The notes under the pieces are model-generated. The model searched no databases. It had not been told where the DNA came from and saw only the letters and a program-made list of their open reading frames with translations. Shown here one piece after another: positions 53,344 to 61,683 of a stretch of DNA of 64,000 nucleotides. The stretch is from Cyclobacteriaceae bacterium (GTDB lineage: Bacteria > Bacteroidota > Bacteroidia > Cytophagales > Cyclobacteriaceae). Both the position numbers and the translations under genes were made by a program. Within the stretch, counting starts at the first letter, position 1; each line of letters begins with the position of its first letter. The stretch is from positions 1-64,000 of the forward strand of contig JANQOR010000021.1 in assembly GCA_028285685.1 (NCBI GenBank), written 5' to 3'.

Positions 53344-54639
53344 ATGAAGACAATTAGATATCCGAATAAATCAAAATGGGATGGGTTATGTGAGAGGCCA
53401 TCTATCAATTCAGAAAAGTTGACGAAGGAAGTCTCGCGAATAATGACCGACGTACAAATAAGAGGGAATGAAGCTTTGATCGAATTAGGAAAAAAATTCG
53501 ATGGAGTAGACATTTCCAAAATGAAACTTGATCTAACAGATCAGGATTTTGCCATTGATCCTGAGTTAGCTGAAGCCATCAAAACTGCGGAGAAAAATAT
53601 CTCAACGTTTCACGAAGCACAGAGGGAAGATTCATTAAAAATTGAAACTTCAACCGGAGTGACCTGTTGGAGAAAAAGTGTACCAATACAGCGGGTTGGG
53701 CTTTACATCCCAGGCGGATCAGCGCCACTTTTCTCAACACTGTTGATGTTGGCAATACCAGCACAGCTCGCTGGCTGTCAGGAAATTGTGGTATGTACAC
53801 CCGCACAGAAAGATAAAAGTTCAGGAAAGTACTTTCTAAATGATACCATTGGATGGACATGTAAAAGGTTGGGTATCAACAAGGTTTATCTGGTAGGTGG
53901 AGCTCAGGCTATCGCTGCAATGACCTATGGAACCAAAACGATACCAAAGGTTGACAAAATATTCGGGCCAGGGAATCAATATGTGACGGAAGCGAAGCAA
54001 CAATCGCAAATGACTGGAACGGCCATTGACATGCCAGCTGGACCAAGTGAAGTTTTGGTGATCGCAGATGAAGCTGCTAACGCAGAGTTTGTCGCTGCTG
54101 ACTTGCTAAGTCAAGCTGAACACGGTCCTGACAGTCAAGTCATACTTGTTTCCGACTCGGAACGATTAATACAGCAAACCGATGAAGAAGTTAAAAGGCA
54201 ATTAGAAGATTTGCCTAGAAAAGAGGTAGCATCAGTTGCCCTCAAAAGCAGTAAATCGATACTTGTTAAAAGTCTTAATGAAGCGATGGAATTCAGTAAT
54301 CGATACGCTCCCGAGCATCTGATCATAGCTACTACAAACTGCGAGGAGCTATCAGGTACTGTGATCAGTGCAGGCAGTGTTTTCCTTGGTAAGTGGAGCT
54401 GTGAAAGTGCCGGTGACTATGCTAGCGGAACCAATCACACGCTTCCTACCAATGGCTATGCCGCTAGCTACAGTGGAGTGTCTCTGGACAGTTTTATTAA
54501 AAAAATCACTTTTCAACAATTGACAGAAAAAGGTCTTCAGCATCTTGGTCCAACCATAGAAAAGATGGCAGAAGCTGAGGGTTTAGGAGCACATAAGAAT
54601 GCTGTTACTGTCAGATTAAACCAATTAAATCATGTTTGA
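53344..54639 (+). CDS. hisD: Histidinol dehydrogenase
   Basis: A 431-residue zinc enzyme that oxidises histidinol to histidine with two NAD. Marks are RVGLYIPGGSAPLFSTLLM, VYLVGGAQAIAAMTYGT, FGPGNQYVTEAKQ, DMPAGPSEVLVIAD, LLSQAEHGPDSQVIL, YAPEHL and GDYASGTNHTLPT. Length and order are those of the family. Its end overlaps the start of the next gene by 8 bases. Confidence 0.96.
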   Translation: MKTIRYPNKSKWDGLCERPSINSEKLTKEVSRIMTDVQIRGNEALIELGKKFDGVDISKMKLDLTDQDFAIDPELAEAIKTAEKNISTFHEAQREDSLKIETSTGVTCWRKSVPIQRVGLYIPGGSAPLFSTLLMLAIPAQLAGCQEIVVCTPAQKDKSSGKYFLNDTIGWTCKRLGINKVYLVGGAQAIAAMTYGTKTIPKVDKIFGPGNQYVTEAKQQSQMTGTAIDMPAGPSEVLVIADEAANAEFVAADLLSQAEHGPDSQVILVSDSERLIQQTDEEVKRQLEDLPRKEVASVALKSSKSILVKSLNEAMEFSNRYAPEHLIIATTNCEELSGTVISAGSVFLGKWSCESAGDYASGTNHTLPTNGYAASYSGVSLDSFIKKITFQQLTEKGLQHLGPTIEKMAEAEGLGAHKNAVTVRLNQLNHV

Positions 54640-56239
54640 TTTAGAAAAGAACATAAGGCCCAATATCAGGAATCTAAAACCGTATCAAAGTGCAAGAGAT
54701 GAATTTGCAGGATTAGCTGAAGTAGCACTAGACGCAAATGAAAATCCATTTGGTTTTGGCCTAAATCGATATCCTGATGCTGGGATGAAGAAGCTCAAGT
54801 CGAAGTTCGCGGCATTTAGAGGAGTCAAAGCAGATCGCCTGATTTTCGGAAATGGCAGTGATGAGATAATCGATTTACTGATTCGTACGTTTTGTGAGCC
54901 AGGGAACGATCAGATCCTAATTTTTCCGCCAACGTTCGGAATGTATCGGGTATGTGCTAATATCAACAATGTTGGTATCATTGAAAAAAGCCAGACTGCT
55001 GAATTTCAAATAGACTTTGAGCAATTGAGACCCTCACTTGATGATCCCAGTCTAAAACTGATTTTTATCTGTTCTCCCAACAACCCGACCGGAAATACGA
55101 TAGAAAAGGAAACGATCGTAAACATCGCAAAAAGCTTCGATGGAATCGTGGTTTTAGATGAAGCCTATATCGATTTTGGAGGAGCAAGTATGATTGATGA
55201 ATCAATTCCCAACTTATTCATCCTTCAGACTTTCAGCAAAGCGCTCGGATTGGCAGGTATTCGCCTTGGAGTAGGAATTGGAGCTAGTGAGGTGATTGCA
55301 GTTTTAAACAAGGTAAAGCCACCTTACAACATCAATACACTCACCCAGCAAAGGGCAGTGGAAGCATTGAGTAAAACGGAGGAAACTAAGAGGCAGGTTG
55401 CTTCCATTGTGAGTGAACGTGACAAGCTGAGCCAAAAACTGTCCTCTATCAATGGAATTAGGAATATCTATCCCTCAAAGGCCAATTTCTTATTGGTCGA
55501 AATTGAAAACGCAGCTCTAACCTATACTTCACTTTGTGAAAAAGGTATCATTGTTAGGGACCGATCAAAAGAAATCGAAAACACGTTAAGGATCACAGTA
55601 GGATCACCAGACGAAAATGCCCGCTTGATTGCAGCATTAAGGGAAGAAGATCATGTTCCTGTCGGCAGGGTTGGAAAATGCGTTCGGAGTACTTCTGAAA
55701 CACAAATCCTCGCTGACGTAAATCTTGACGATCCTTCAAACACGTTCATCAATACAGGGATTCCCTTCTTTGATCATATGCTCGAGCAAATTGCTCGGCA
55801 TGGGTCTCTGGGTCTCAATGTAATTTCAAATGGTGATCTATACATCGATCCTCATCACACGATTGAAGACACTGCCTTAGCCCTTGGGTCTGCATTTAAC
55901 GATGCTCTAGGCGAAAGAAAAGGAATAGAAAGGTACGGGTTTCTGCTCCCCATGGATGATTCTCTTGCCCAGGTTGGAATCGACTTTGGTGGTCGGCCCT
56001 GGTTGGAATGGGAAGCAACCTTCAGGGCAACGCATGTTGGAGAAATGCCGACTGAAATGGTTTCACATTTCTTCAAGTCCTTCACAGATACCGCCAGGTG
56101 CAACTTGAATATAAAGGTAGAGGGTGACAATGATCATCATAAAATAGAATCCATATTTAAGGCTTTTGCGAGAGCTATAAAGATGGCAGTACGAAAAGAT
56201 GAGAGTGGAATTTTGCCCAGCACTAAGGGGAAATTGTAG
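54632..56239 (+). CDS. hisC-hisB: HisC-HisB fusion: histidinol-phosphate aminotransferase joined to imidazoleglycerol-phosphate dehydratase
   Basis: A 535-residue fusion. Residues 1-338 are a full HisC: VALDANENPFG, FGNGSDEIIDLL, SPNNPTGN, VVLDEAYIDF and PLP-Lys203 in TFSKALGLAGIRLG, with the usual end LRITVGSPDENARLIAAL. Residues about 345-535 are a full dehydratase: FFDHMLEQIARHG (379-391), DPHHTIED (406-413, metal site), and GDNDHHKIES (498-507, second metal site). Only about six residues join them. The bifunctional HisB known from E. coli and many Bacteroidota carries an HAD-type histidinol-phosphatase before the dehydratase; that domain is absent here and elsewhere in the operon. The reading frame is clean through the junction. 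Confidence 0.93.
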   Translation: MFDLEKNIRPNIRNLKPYQSARDEFAGLAEVALDANENPFGFGLNRYPDAGMKKLKSKFAAFRGVKADRLIFGNGSDEIIDLLIRTFCEPGNDQILIFPPTFGMYRVCANINNVGIIEKSQTAEFQIDFEQLRPSLDDPSLKLIFICSPNNPTGNTIEKETIVNIAKSFDGIVVLDEAYIDFGGASMIDESIPNLFILQTFSKALGLAGIRLGVGIGASEVIAVLNKVKPPYNINTLTQQRAVEALSKTEETKRQVASIVSERDKLSQKLSSINGIRNIYPSKANFLLVEIENAALTYTSLCEKGIIVRDRSKEIENTLRITVGSPDENARLIAALREEDHVPVGRVGKCVRSTSETQILADVNLDDPSNTFINTGIPFFDHMLEQIARHGSLGLNVISNGDLYIDPHHTIEDTALALGSAFNDALGERKGIERYGFLLPMDDSLAQVGIDFGGRPWLEWEATFRATHVGEMPTEMVSHFFKSFTDTARCNLNIKVEGDNDHHKIESIFKAFARAIKMAVRKDESGILPSTKGKL

Positions 56240-56271
56240 AATTAAAATTGAGAATTGACAATTAAGAAATT

Positions 56272-56853
56272 GTGATTGGAGTAGTGAAATACAACGCTGG
56301 AAACATTGGGTCGCTTGTCAATGCCCTGGATCGGCTTGGCGTCGATTCAAAGTTAACCGATGACCCGGATGAGCTAAGATCCGCTGAAAAAGTAATCTTC
56401 CCTGGGGTCGGCGAGGCGAGTTCAGCGATGCGGTATCTGAAGGAACGTACGCTCGACCAAGTAATCAAGTCCTTAAATCAACCGTTTCTTGGCATTTGCC
56501 TGGGCATGCAACTTATGTGTGAATACTCTGAAGAAAACAGCACTGAATGCCTTGGCATCTTTGACGAGGCAGTGAAGCGTTTTCCAGTGGGCGAGATCGT
56601 TCCACACATGGGCTGGAACAATTTTATTTCCCACAGCGGTGTTTTGTTTGAAGGAATTTCAGCTGTTGACTGCATGTATTTTGTTCACAGCTATTTTGTG
56701 GAAGTGGGTCCCGATTCAATAGCTACCACGGACTACGTCCTGCCTTTTTCCTCAGGATTGAAAAGAGAGAACTTTTTTGGTGTTCAGTTTCATCCCGAAA
56801 AATCCGGAGACGTAGGACAGAAGTTGCTCGAGAACTTTTTAAAAATCAAATAA
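56272..56853 (+). CDS. hisH: Imidazole glycerol phosphate synthase, glutamine amidotransferase subunit
   Basis: A 193-residue class I amidotransferase that feeds ammonia to HisF. The catalytic Cys76 is in FLGICLGMQ, with His174 and Glu176 in QFHPEKS. VKYNAGNIGSLVNAL at the start matches HisH. The start codon is GTG at 56272; no ATG lies at a fitting place. It follows the fusion gene after 32 AT-rich bases. Confidence 0.93.
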   Translation: MIGVVKYNAGNIGSLVNALDRLGVDSKLTDDPDELRSAEKVIFPGVGEASSAMRYLKERTLDQVIKSLNQPFLGICLGMQLMCEYSEENSTECLGIFDEAVKRFPVGEIVPHMGWNNFISHSGVLFEGISAVDCMYFVHSYFVEVGPDSIATTDYVLPFSSGLKRENFFGVQFHPEKSGDVGQKLLENFLKIK

Positions 56854-56943
56854 AGTGACGCAAAAAGAGATAGCAAGATATTTTTCGATTTTAGATTTTC
56901 TCGATTTCCATCCAATCGAATCAATCAAAAAAAATTCTAGAAA

Positions 56944-57711
56944 ATGCGAATAATTCCAGCCATAGATATCATCGAAGGAAAATGTGTCCGACTTTCAAAA
57001 GGGGACTTTCAAACGAAAAAAATCTACAACGAGGATCCACTGGAAGTAGCTAAATCGTTCGAAGGAGCAGGTCTTAAATATCTACATCTAGTTGATCTGG
57101 ACGGTGCGAAAACAAACCACATTGTCAATTGGAGAGTTCTTGAAAAACTAGCTACGAAGACAGGACTAACCATTGATTTCGGTGGTGGTTTAAAAGCGAA
57201 TGATGATCTAAGAGTTGCCTTCGAATGCGGAGCAAGTCAAGTGACGGGCGGAAGCATAGCAGTCAAAGATCCTGCGCTTTTCGAATCCTGGTTAGTTGCT
57301 TACGGAAGCAGCAAAATCATTCTTGGAGCTGATGCCCTGGAAGGCAAGATATCCGTATCCGGATGGCAGGAAAGTACAGAGGAATCCATTGAGGACTTTA
57401 TCAAGAGCTATATAGAGAAGGGAATTGAGTACGTCATATCCACAGACATTTCAAAGGATGGAATGCTTGAAGGTCCTTCGATTGAACTGTACGAGAAGAT
57501 CATGGCCCAATCACCGGGATTGAAATTGATTGCAAGCGGAGGAATTTCATCCATTGATGATTTAATACAGCTAAAGAACTTAGGGTTGGACGGAGCTATT
57601 GTTGGGAAGGCGATTTATGAGGACAGAATAAGCTTAAAAGAATTGCACGAGCTCTCCCCTGACCCCTCTCTTACAAGAGAGGGGAAGAATTTCAGAGAAA
57701 TTCAGGGGTGA
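56944..57711 (+). CDS. hisA: Phosphoribosylformimino-5-aminoimidazole carboxamide ribotide isomerase with a repeat-derived tail
   Basis: A 255-residue beta/alpha barrel that opens the ribose ring of ProFAR. The two catalytic acids lie in [15 protein letters not shown] (Asp8) and in the GADA strand near 128; the phosphate sites are [19 protein letters not shown] and [10 protein letters not shown]. The last 18 residues ([18 protein letters not shown]) are not HisA: they are translated from the REP-like hairpin that follows, which shows that the native stop has been lost. The 3' end of this gene, from 57534, is the first of three tandem copies. Confidence 0.93.
   Translation: MRIIPAIDIIEGKCVRLSKGDFQTKKIYNEDPLEVAKSFEGAGLKYLHLVDLDGAKTNHIVNWRVLEKLATKTGLTIDFGGGLKANDDLRVAFECGASQVTGGSIAVKDPALFESWLVAYGSSKIILGADALEGKISVSGWQESTEESIEDFIKSYIEKGIEYVISTDISKDGMLEGPSIELYEKIMAQSPGLKLIASGGISSIDDLIQLKNLGLDGAIVGKAIYEDRISLKELHELSPDPSLTREGKNFREIQG
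57656..57708 (+). repeat. REP-like hairpin, copy 1 of 3
   Basis: CCCCTGA (57656-57662) and TCAGGGG (57702-57708) enclose an inner stem CCCCTCTCTT (57663-57672) with AAGAGAGGGG (57675-57684). Copies with a few changes stand at 57906-57958 and 58155-58207. The nested palindrome of C/T-rich arms is the look of dispersed intergenic repeats in Bacteroidota. No T run follows, so it is not a normal terminator. Confidence 0.65.
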
Positions 57712-57727
57712 GTTATATATCAATAAC

Positions 57728-57961
57728 ATGACATTAAAAAAGCGAATAATTCTTACACGTGACATGGTTCAGAGACTAGCTGAAAGCGGAGGAATTTCAT
57801 CCATTGATGACTTGATCAGGTTGCAAGAACTCGGATTGGAAGGAGCTATCGTTGGGAAGGCGATTTATGAGGACAGGACAAGCTTAAAAAAATTGCACGA
57901 ACTCTCCCCTTACCCCTCTCTTTCAAGAGAGGGGAAGAATTTCGGAGAAATTCAGGGGTGA
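57728..57961 (+). pseudogene. Chimeric mini-ORF: HisF start joined to HisA C-terminus
   Basis: A 77-residue frame. It begins with MTLKKRIIL, the HisF N-terminus, continues with TRDMVQRLAE, which resembles the HisF segment [10 protein letters not shown] (residues 186-195), and then runs into [11 protein letters not shown] to [10 protein letters not shown], the last two beta/alpha units of HisA. It ends with the same repeat-derived tail as HisA. It keeps both phosphate-binding motifs of the barrel but lacks the catalytic acids. It starts 16 bases after hisA and is probably translated, yet most likely is a by-product of the duplication. Confidence 0.6.
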
Positions 57962-58012
57962 GTTAGATATCAATAACATGACATTAAAAAAAGAATAATT
58001 CTTACACGTGAC

Positions 58013-58210
58013 ATGGTTCAGAGACTAGCTGAAAGCGGAGGAATTTCATCCATTGATGATTTGATCAGGTTGCAAGAACTCGGATTGGAAGAAGCTATCG
58101 TTGGGAAGGCGATTTATGAGGACAGGACAAGCTTAAAAGAATTGCACGAACTCTCCCCTTACCCCTCTCTTTCAAGAGAGGGGAAGAATTTCGAAGAAAT
58201 TCAGGGGTGA
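58013..58210 (+). pseudogene. Second truncated hisA-tail ORF (frameshifted copy)
   Basis: This is the third repeat copy. Its hisF-like start at 57978 has lost the frame by a small deletion in the A run and stops after six codons (MTLKKE). The downstream ATG at 58013 reopens the frame for 65 residues: [19 protein letters not shown] to the tail EEIQG. It is nearly identical to the preceding mini-ORF. A product from it would be only the last quarter of a HisA barrel. Confidence 0.55.
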
Positions 58211-58226
58211 GTTAAATATCAATAAC

Positions 58227-58985
58227 ATGACATTAAAAAAAAGAATCATACCCTGCCTCGATATTAAAGACGGGCAAACGGTGAAAGGTGTCAATTTTGT
58301 AGACATACAGAAGGCTGGAGATCCTTTGGAATTGGCGAAGAGGTACGTCAAAGAAGGTGCGGATGAATTGGTCTTTCTGGACATTACTGCAACGGTGGAA
58401 GGAAGGAAAACTTTCACTGAGCTGGTCAAACGCATCTCCAAAGAGATCAACATTCCCTTTACCGTTGGCGGTGGGATCGGCACTGTAGATGATGCAAGAA
58501 ACTTACTCCGGGCGGGAGCTGACAAAGTCAGCATAAACTCTGCTGCGGTTAAAAACCCTCAACTAATTCGTGAAATTTCAACCGAATTTGGAAGCCAATT
58601 TTTAGTGGTCGCGATTGACGCTGGACTAGTAGACAATGAATGGAAGGTCTTTGTAAAAGGCGGTCGGGAGTCTACGGAGCTTGACGTCCTAAAGTGGGCA
58701 AAAAAAGCAGAAAAGCTGGGGGCTGGTGAAATCTTACTGACCTCCATGCAACACGATGGAACTAAAGACGGTTTTGCGATTGAACTTACCCGTCAGCTCA
58801 CGGACCAATTGAGCATACCTGTAATTGCTTCAGGTGGTGCCGGGGCAAAAGCGCACTTTTCTGACGTTTTCAAACAGACCAATGCGACTGGGGCACTGGC
58901 CGCTAGCGTTTTTCATTTCGGAGAAATCGCAATTCCTGAGCTAAAAAGTTACCTAAAAAGTGAACAGTTAGAAGTACGAATCTAG
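58227..58985 (+). CDS. hisF: Imidazole glycerol phosphate synthase, cyclase subunit
   Basis: A 252-residue beta/alpha barrel that closes the imidazole ring with ammonia from HisH. The catalytic Asp11 ([10 protein letters not shown]) and Asp131 (VVAIDAG) are present, as are [27 protein letters not shown] and VIASGGAG. The start MTLKKRIIP lies 16 bases after the end of the third repeat's reading frame. Its first eight codons are the parent of the repeated HisF starts at 57728 and 57978. Confidence 0.95.
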   Translation: MTLKKRIIPCLDIKDGQTVKGVNFVDIQKAGDPLELAKRYVKEGADELVFLDITATVEGRKTFTELVKRISKEINIPFTVGGGIGTVDDARNLLRAGADKVSINSAAVKNPQLIREISTEFGSQFLVVAIDAGLVDNEWKVFVKGGRESTELDVLKWAKKAEKLGAGEILLTSMQHDGTKDGFAIELTRQLTDQLSIPVIASGGAGAKAHFSDVFKQTNATGALAASVFHFGEIAIPELKSYLKSEQLEVRI

Positions 58986-59094
58986 ACTCAGATTGATTCG
59001 ATTTTAGATTTGACCAAACTTACAGCGTGCTTCAAGAGCGAAAAAATCATAAAATCTCCCAATCGAATAAATCAGCAAATCACAAATTGAAAAA

Positions 59095-59673
59095 ATGGAA
59101 CAACAGGACCTTACACCGGCTATTATCCAACATGCACAAACCGGTCAAGTGCTGATGCTTGGCTATGTAAACGATGAGTCACTTGCTAAAACGAAAAATG
59201 CAGGTCGGGTAACATTTTATAGTAGATCTAAGCAAAGGTTGTGGACCAAGGGAGAAACGTCCGGAAATTTCCTCAATGTGGTCTCGATCCAGGAAGATTG
59301 TGATCGAGACACTTTTCTGATCAAAGTAATTCCAGAAGGAGAAACATGTCACAAAGGTACTTACACCTGCTTTGGGGAAAAAGAGCCTCACGGATTCCTG
59401 TATGAACTTCAACACGTGATCCAGAATCGAAAGAAAAATCCAATGAAGGGTTCGTACACATCTGAGCTATTCCAGGTGGGAACAAAAAAGATCGCACAAA
59501 AGGTAGGCGAAGAAGCCACTGAAGTCATTTTGGAAGCTATGTCTAAAAACAAAACCCTATTGATCGAAGAGTCTTCTGATCTGCTCTATCACCTGTTGGT
59601 GCTGCTTATTGATCAACAAGTGGATCTCGGAGAGGTAGAAAGAGCACTCATGAAGCGACATCAACCACGATAA
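59095..59673 (+). CDS. hisIE: Bifunctional phosphoribosyl-AMP cyclohydrolase / phosphoribosyl-ATP pyrophosphatase
   Basis: A 192-residue fusion that carries out steps two and three of the pathway. The HisI half (1-100) has VLMLGYVND, the metal-binding DCDRD (68-72), and the zinc cysteines Cys85 and Cys92. The HisE half (about 105-192) has VGEEATEVILEAM and ESSDLLYHLLVLL. The N-terminus is a little short compared with many HisI proteins, but no earlier start is in frame. It ends the operon, 109 bases after hisF. Confidence 0.93.
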   Translation: MEQQDLTPAIIQHAQTGQVLMLGYVNDESLAKTKNAGRVTFYSRSKQRLWTKGETSGNFLNVVSIQEDCDRDTFLIKVIPEGETCHKGTYTCFGEKEPHGFLYELQHVIQNRKKNPMKGSYTSELFQVGTKKIAQKVGEEATEVILEAMSKNKTLLIEESSDLLYHLLVLLIDQQVDLGEVERALMKRHQPR

Positions 59674-59689
59674 GCTGTTTACGGTCAAA

Positions 59690-59723
59690 ATTCAGATCGC
59701 CAGACTTAACTGACGATCTGAAT
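59690..59723 (-). terminator. Hairpin between convergent hisIE and the lipoprotein gene
   Basis: ATTCAGATCG (59690-59699) pairs with CGATCTGAAT (59714-59723), with an inner CAG/CTG. On the minus strand TTTTGACC follows, so it best fits the end of the lipoprotein gene; it may also shape the 3' end of the his mRNA. Confidence 0.5.
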
Positions 59724-59732
59724 GTGGCAAGA

Positions 59733-61538
59733 TTAATTGCAGCTCGTAATTGCGTTAAATGCCGGATTGCTCCCATTTCCACTGATCTTCAGGTCAGCTT
59801 CGGCAAGGTTCCCGGAGTTGATCAAAGGAAACAATGAACAAAAATCGGTGAGCATTGGGTTGTCTTCGACCGTCACGTTTCCTGATAAGCTATTTAGAGT
59901 ATTGATGTTTGTGACATTATCAAGTCCCTTCAGTGAGGCTAGCAAATCATTATCAGAAATGATGATTCCGGATCCTTCAAATGAAGTTAAGCCAGCAAGC
60001 CCTTCAATAGATGTCAGCTTAGGATTGAATGAAATTTCCATCCCACCAGATGCCGTCGTCAGGTTTGCCAATCCATTTAAGTTCTCAATTAAATCAAGTC
60101 CTCTGATTTGAAATTTAACTCCAACACCCTCATCTGTAAAGGTCGTTAGTGAGCTTAGTCCATCAAGGTTTGGAATAAGGGGAAGATTGAAGAAGGACAA
60201 GCTGCCGACGGACTCAAGCGAACTCAGAGCATCGAGGCTGGCAACCGTTGAATTGTTTTGAAGGGCAAAAAAACCACCGACCTCCTTCAAATTCTCAAGG
60301 CCTGCCAGGGAGGTGCCACCAAAAGAACTGAATAGAAAGTTTCCATCCACTTTCTCAAGCGTGCTCAATGGACTGAGGTCCGTAACGCTACCGGTCAAAA
60401 CCGTTATTCCACCAGTTACCTGTGTATAGTTATTTGCTCCAAAGTCAACAACACTTTGATTGCTGAAAAAAATCACGTTTCCATCAAAGACATTTTCAGT
60501 TGTCTGTGCCTCAGTCGTAAAGCTTTGCACAGCAGAAGCGCTCTCGCCCCCGTTACCGTCTTTTGCAACCACCTGCCAGTAGTAAGTGGTCTCGTTCACC
60601 AGTGCCGTCGAAACAATGAAACTGGTCGTGCTAATATCTGCCTGGAGTAGGCTTGGAGTGGTATTGTCACTCAGGTATAGATCATAGACAATCGCATCTC
60701 CATCCGCATCTGTTGAAGCCATCCAAGAAACCGTCGGTGTTATGCTCACCCCTGTTGCATCAGCAGCCGGATCTGTTAAACCAGGCACTGTGGGAGCTTG
60801 ATTAGAAGGTTGAGTTGTGAAACTGCGAACCGCAGAAGCTGTCTCCCCTCCATTGCCATCTTTGGCGATTACCTGCCAGAAATACTCCGTGTCGGATTCC
60901 AGGTCTGATGAAGGCGTCAACGAAGTGCCCATAACTCCTGCTTGCAAAAGAACCGGAGGATTAGAGGTTCCCAAGTGCACATCATAGGACACTGCGTCAC
61001 CATCAGGATCGGTGGAAGCCTCCCAGCTTAGCTCAGGCAGCGTGCTAACCCCGGTTGCCTGATCTGCAGGCGCACTCAGGTTAGGGGCACTAGGAGACCC
61101 GTTGTCAGCCATGGTAGTAAACGACCATACGTCAGAACTTGTCTCGCCACCGTTACCATCTTTAGCCACCACCTGCCAGAAATACTCCGTGTCATTTTCC
61201 AATGCAGTAGCGACTGTAAATGAACTGCCGGTCACATCAGCGGATGTAAGCGAAGGTGGATTGGACGTACTAAGATGAATATCGTAACTGATCTCATCTC
61301 CATCGCCATCTGTAGACTCCGTCCAAGACAATGTTGGCGTTGTACTCTGATCAGTTGCACCATCAGCAGGATTGGTGAGGGATGGAGCTGATGGTGGCAC
61401 ATTTGAGACCACAGAGTCATCTTCGTTACAAGCGGTAACGAAAACAACCATAAAAACAACAACTACCCTCTGCAGCAGAGGTAGTGAAACATTCCATGTA
61501 GCCGATTGTATAAACGTTGAATTGTTTCGATGAATCAT
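59733..61538 (-). CDS. Lipoprotein with three fibronectin-III-like repeats and a leucine-rich domain
   Basis: A 601-residue surface lipoprotein; the lipobox is VFVTAC (Cys37), after an unusually long N-terminal part of 30 residues. Three repeats of about 96 residues follow (about 48-335), each with P-x-L-T/S-x-P-A-(D/A)-x-A-T, a strand W-x-x-S-x-D-x-D-G-D, and YFWQVVAKDGNGGE or a variant. The last 240 residues are a leucine-rich, receptor-L-like solenoid (SLAGLENLKEVGG, NLDGLSSLTTF, IEGLAGLTSFEG). It probably binds a polymer or a protein outside the cell. Confidence 0.75.
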   Translation of the reverse strand: MIHRNNSTFIQSATWNVSLPLLQRVVVVFMVVFVTACNEDDSVVSNVPPSAPSLTNPADGATDQSTTPTLSWTESTDGDGDEISYDIHLSTSNPPSLTSADVTGSSFTVATALENDTEYFWQVVAKDGNGGETSSDVWSFTTMADNGSPSAPNLSAPADQATGVSTLPELSWEASTDPDGDAVSYDVHLGTSNPPVLLQAGVMGTSLTPSSDLESDTEYFWQVIAKDGNGGETASAVRSFTTQPSNQAPTVPGLTDPAADATGVSITPTVSWMASTDADGDAIVYDLYLSDNTTPSLLQADISTTSFIVSTALVNETTYYWQVVAKDGNGGESASAVQSFTTEAQTTENVFDGNVIFFSNQSVVDFGANNYTQVTGGITVLTGSVTDLSPLSTLEKVDGNFLFSSFGGTSLAGLENLKEVGGFFALQNNSTVASLDALSSLESVGSLSFFNLPLIPNLDGLSSLTTFTDEGVGVKFQIRGLDLIENLNGLANLTTASGGMEISFNPKLTSIEGLAGLTSFEGSGIIISDNDLLASLKGLDNVTNINTLNSLSGNVTVEDNPMLTDFCSLFPLINSGNLAEADLKISGNGSNPAFNAITSCN

Positions 61539-61683
61539 GATGTTTTTTCATGTAAAAATGAGTTTGATCTAAACCTGATTCATCAGGATGATTCTGTATT
61601 TACAACTAGCAAAATCCCCTTAGTCAAGGATAGGATTGTAGGTATTTTTTCGTCAGATTAACAAACGGATTTGACACAGAACG

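Larger units (their letters stand above)
57534..58250 (+). repeat. Threefold tandem repeat of the hisA 3' end to hisF 5' start
   Basis: A unit of 250 bp (57534-57783), then 249 bp (57784-58032) and a third copy from 58033 to about 58250. Each holds the codons for [11 protein letters not shown] to [10 protein letters not shown], a REP-like hairpin, the spacer ending CAATAAC, and ATGACATTAAAAAA of hisF. The copies at 57784 and 58033 are nearly identical, whereas the first differs more, so the second duplication seems recent. Confidence 0.9.

Noticed and set aside
56854..56943. A small gene or RNA in the hisH-hisA gap
   Set aside because: AT-rich spacer with short similarity to the hisF-hisIE gap (TCGATTTTAGATTT) but no frame, hairpin or T run of note.
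57534..58250. A CRISPR-like or satellite array
   Set aside because: Only three copies of about 250 bp, with coding content from hisA and hisF and no spacers; tandem gene-fragment duplication explains it.
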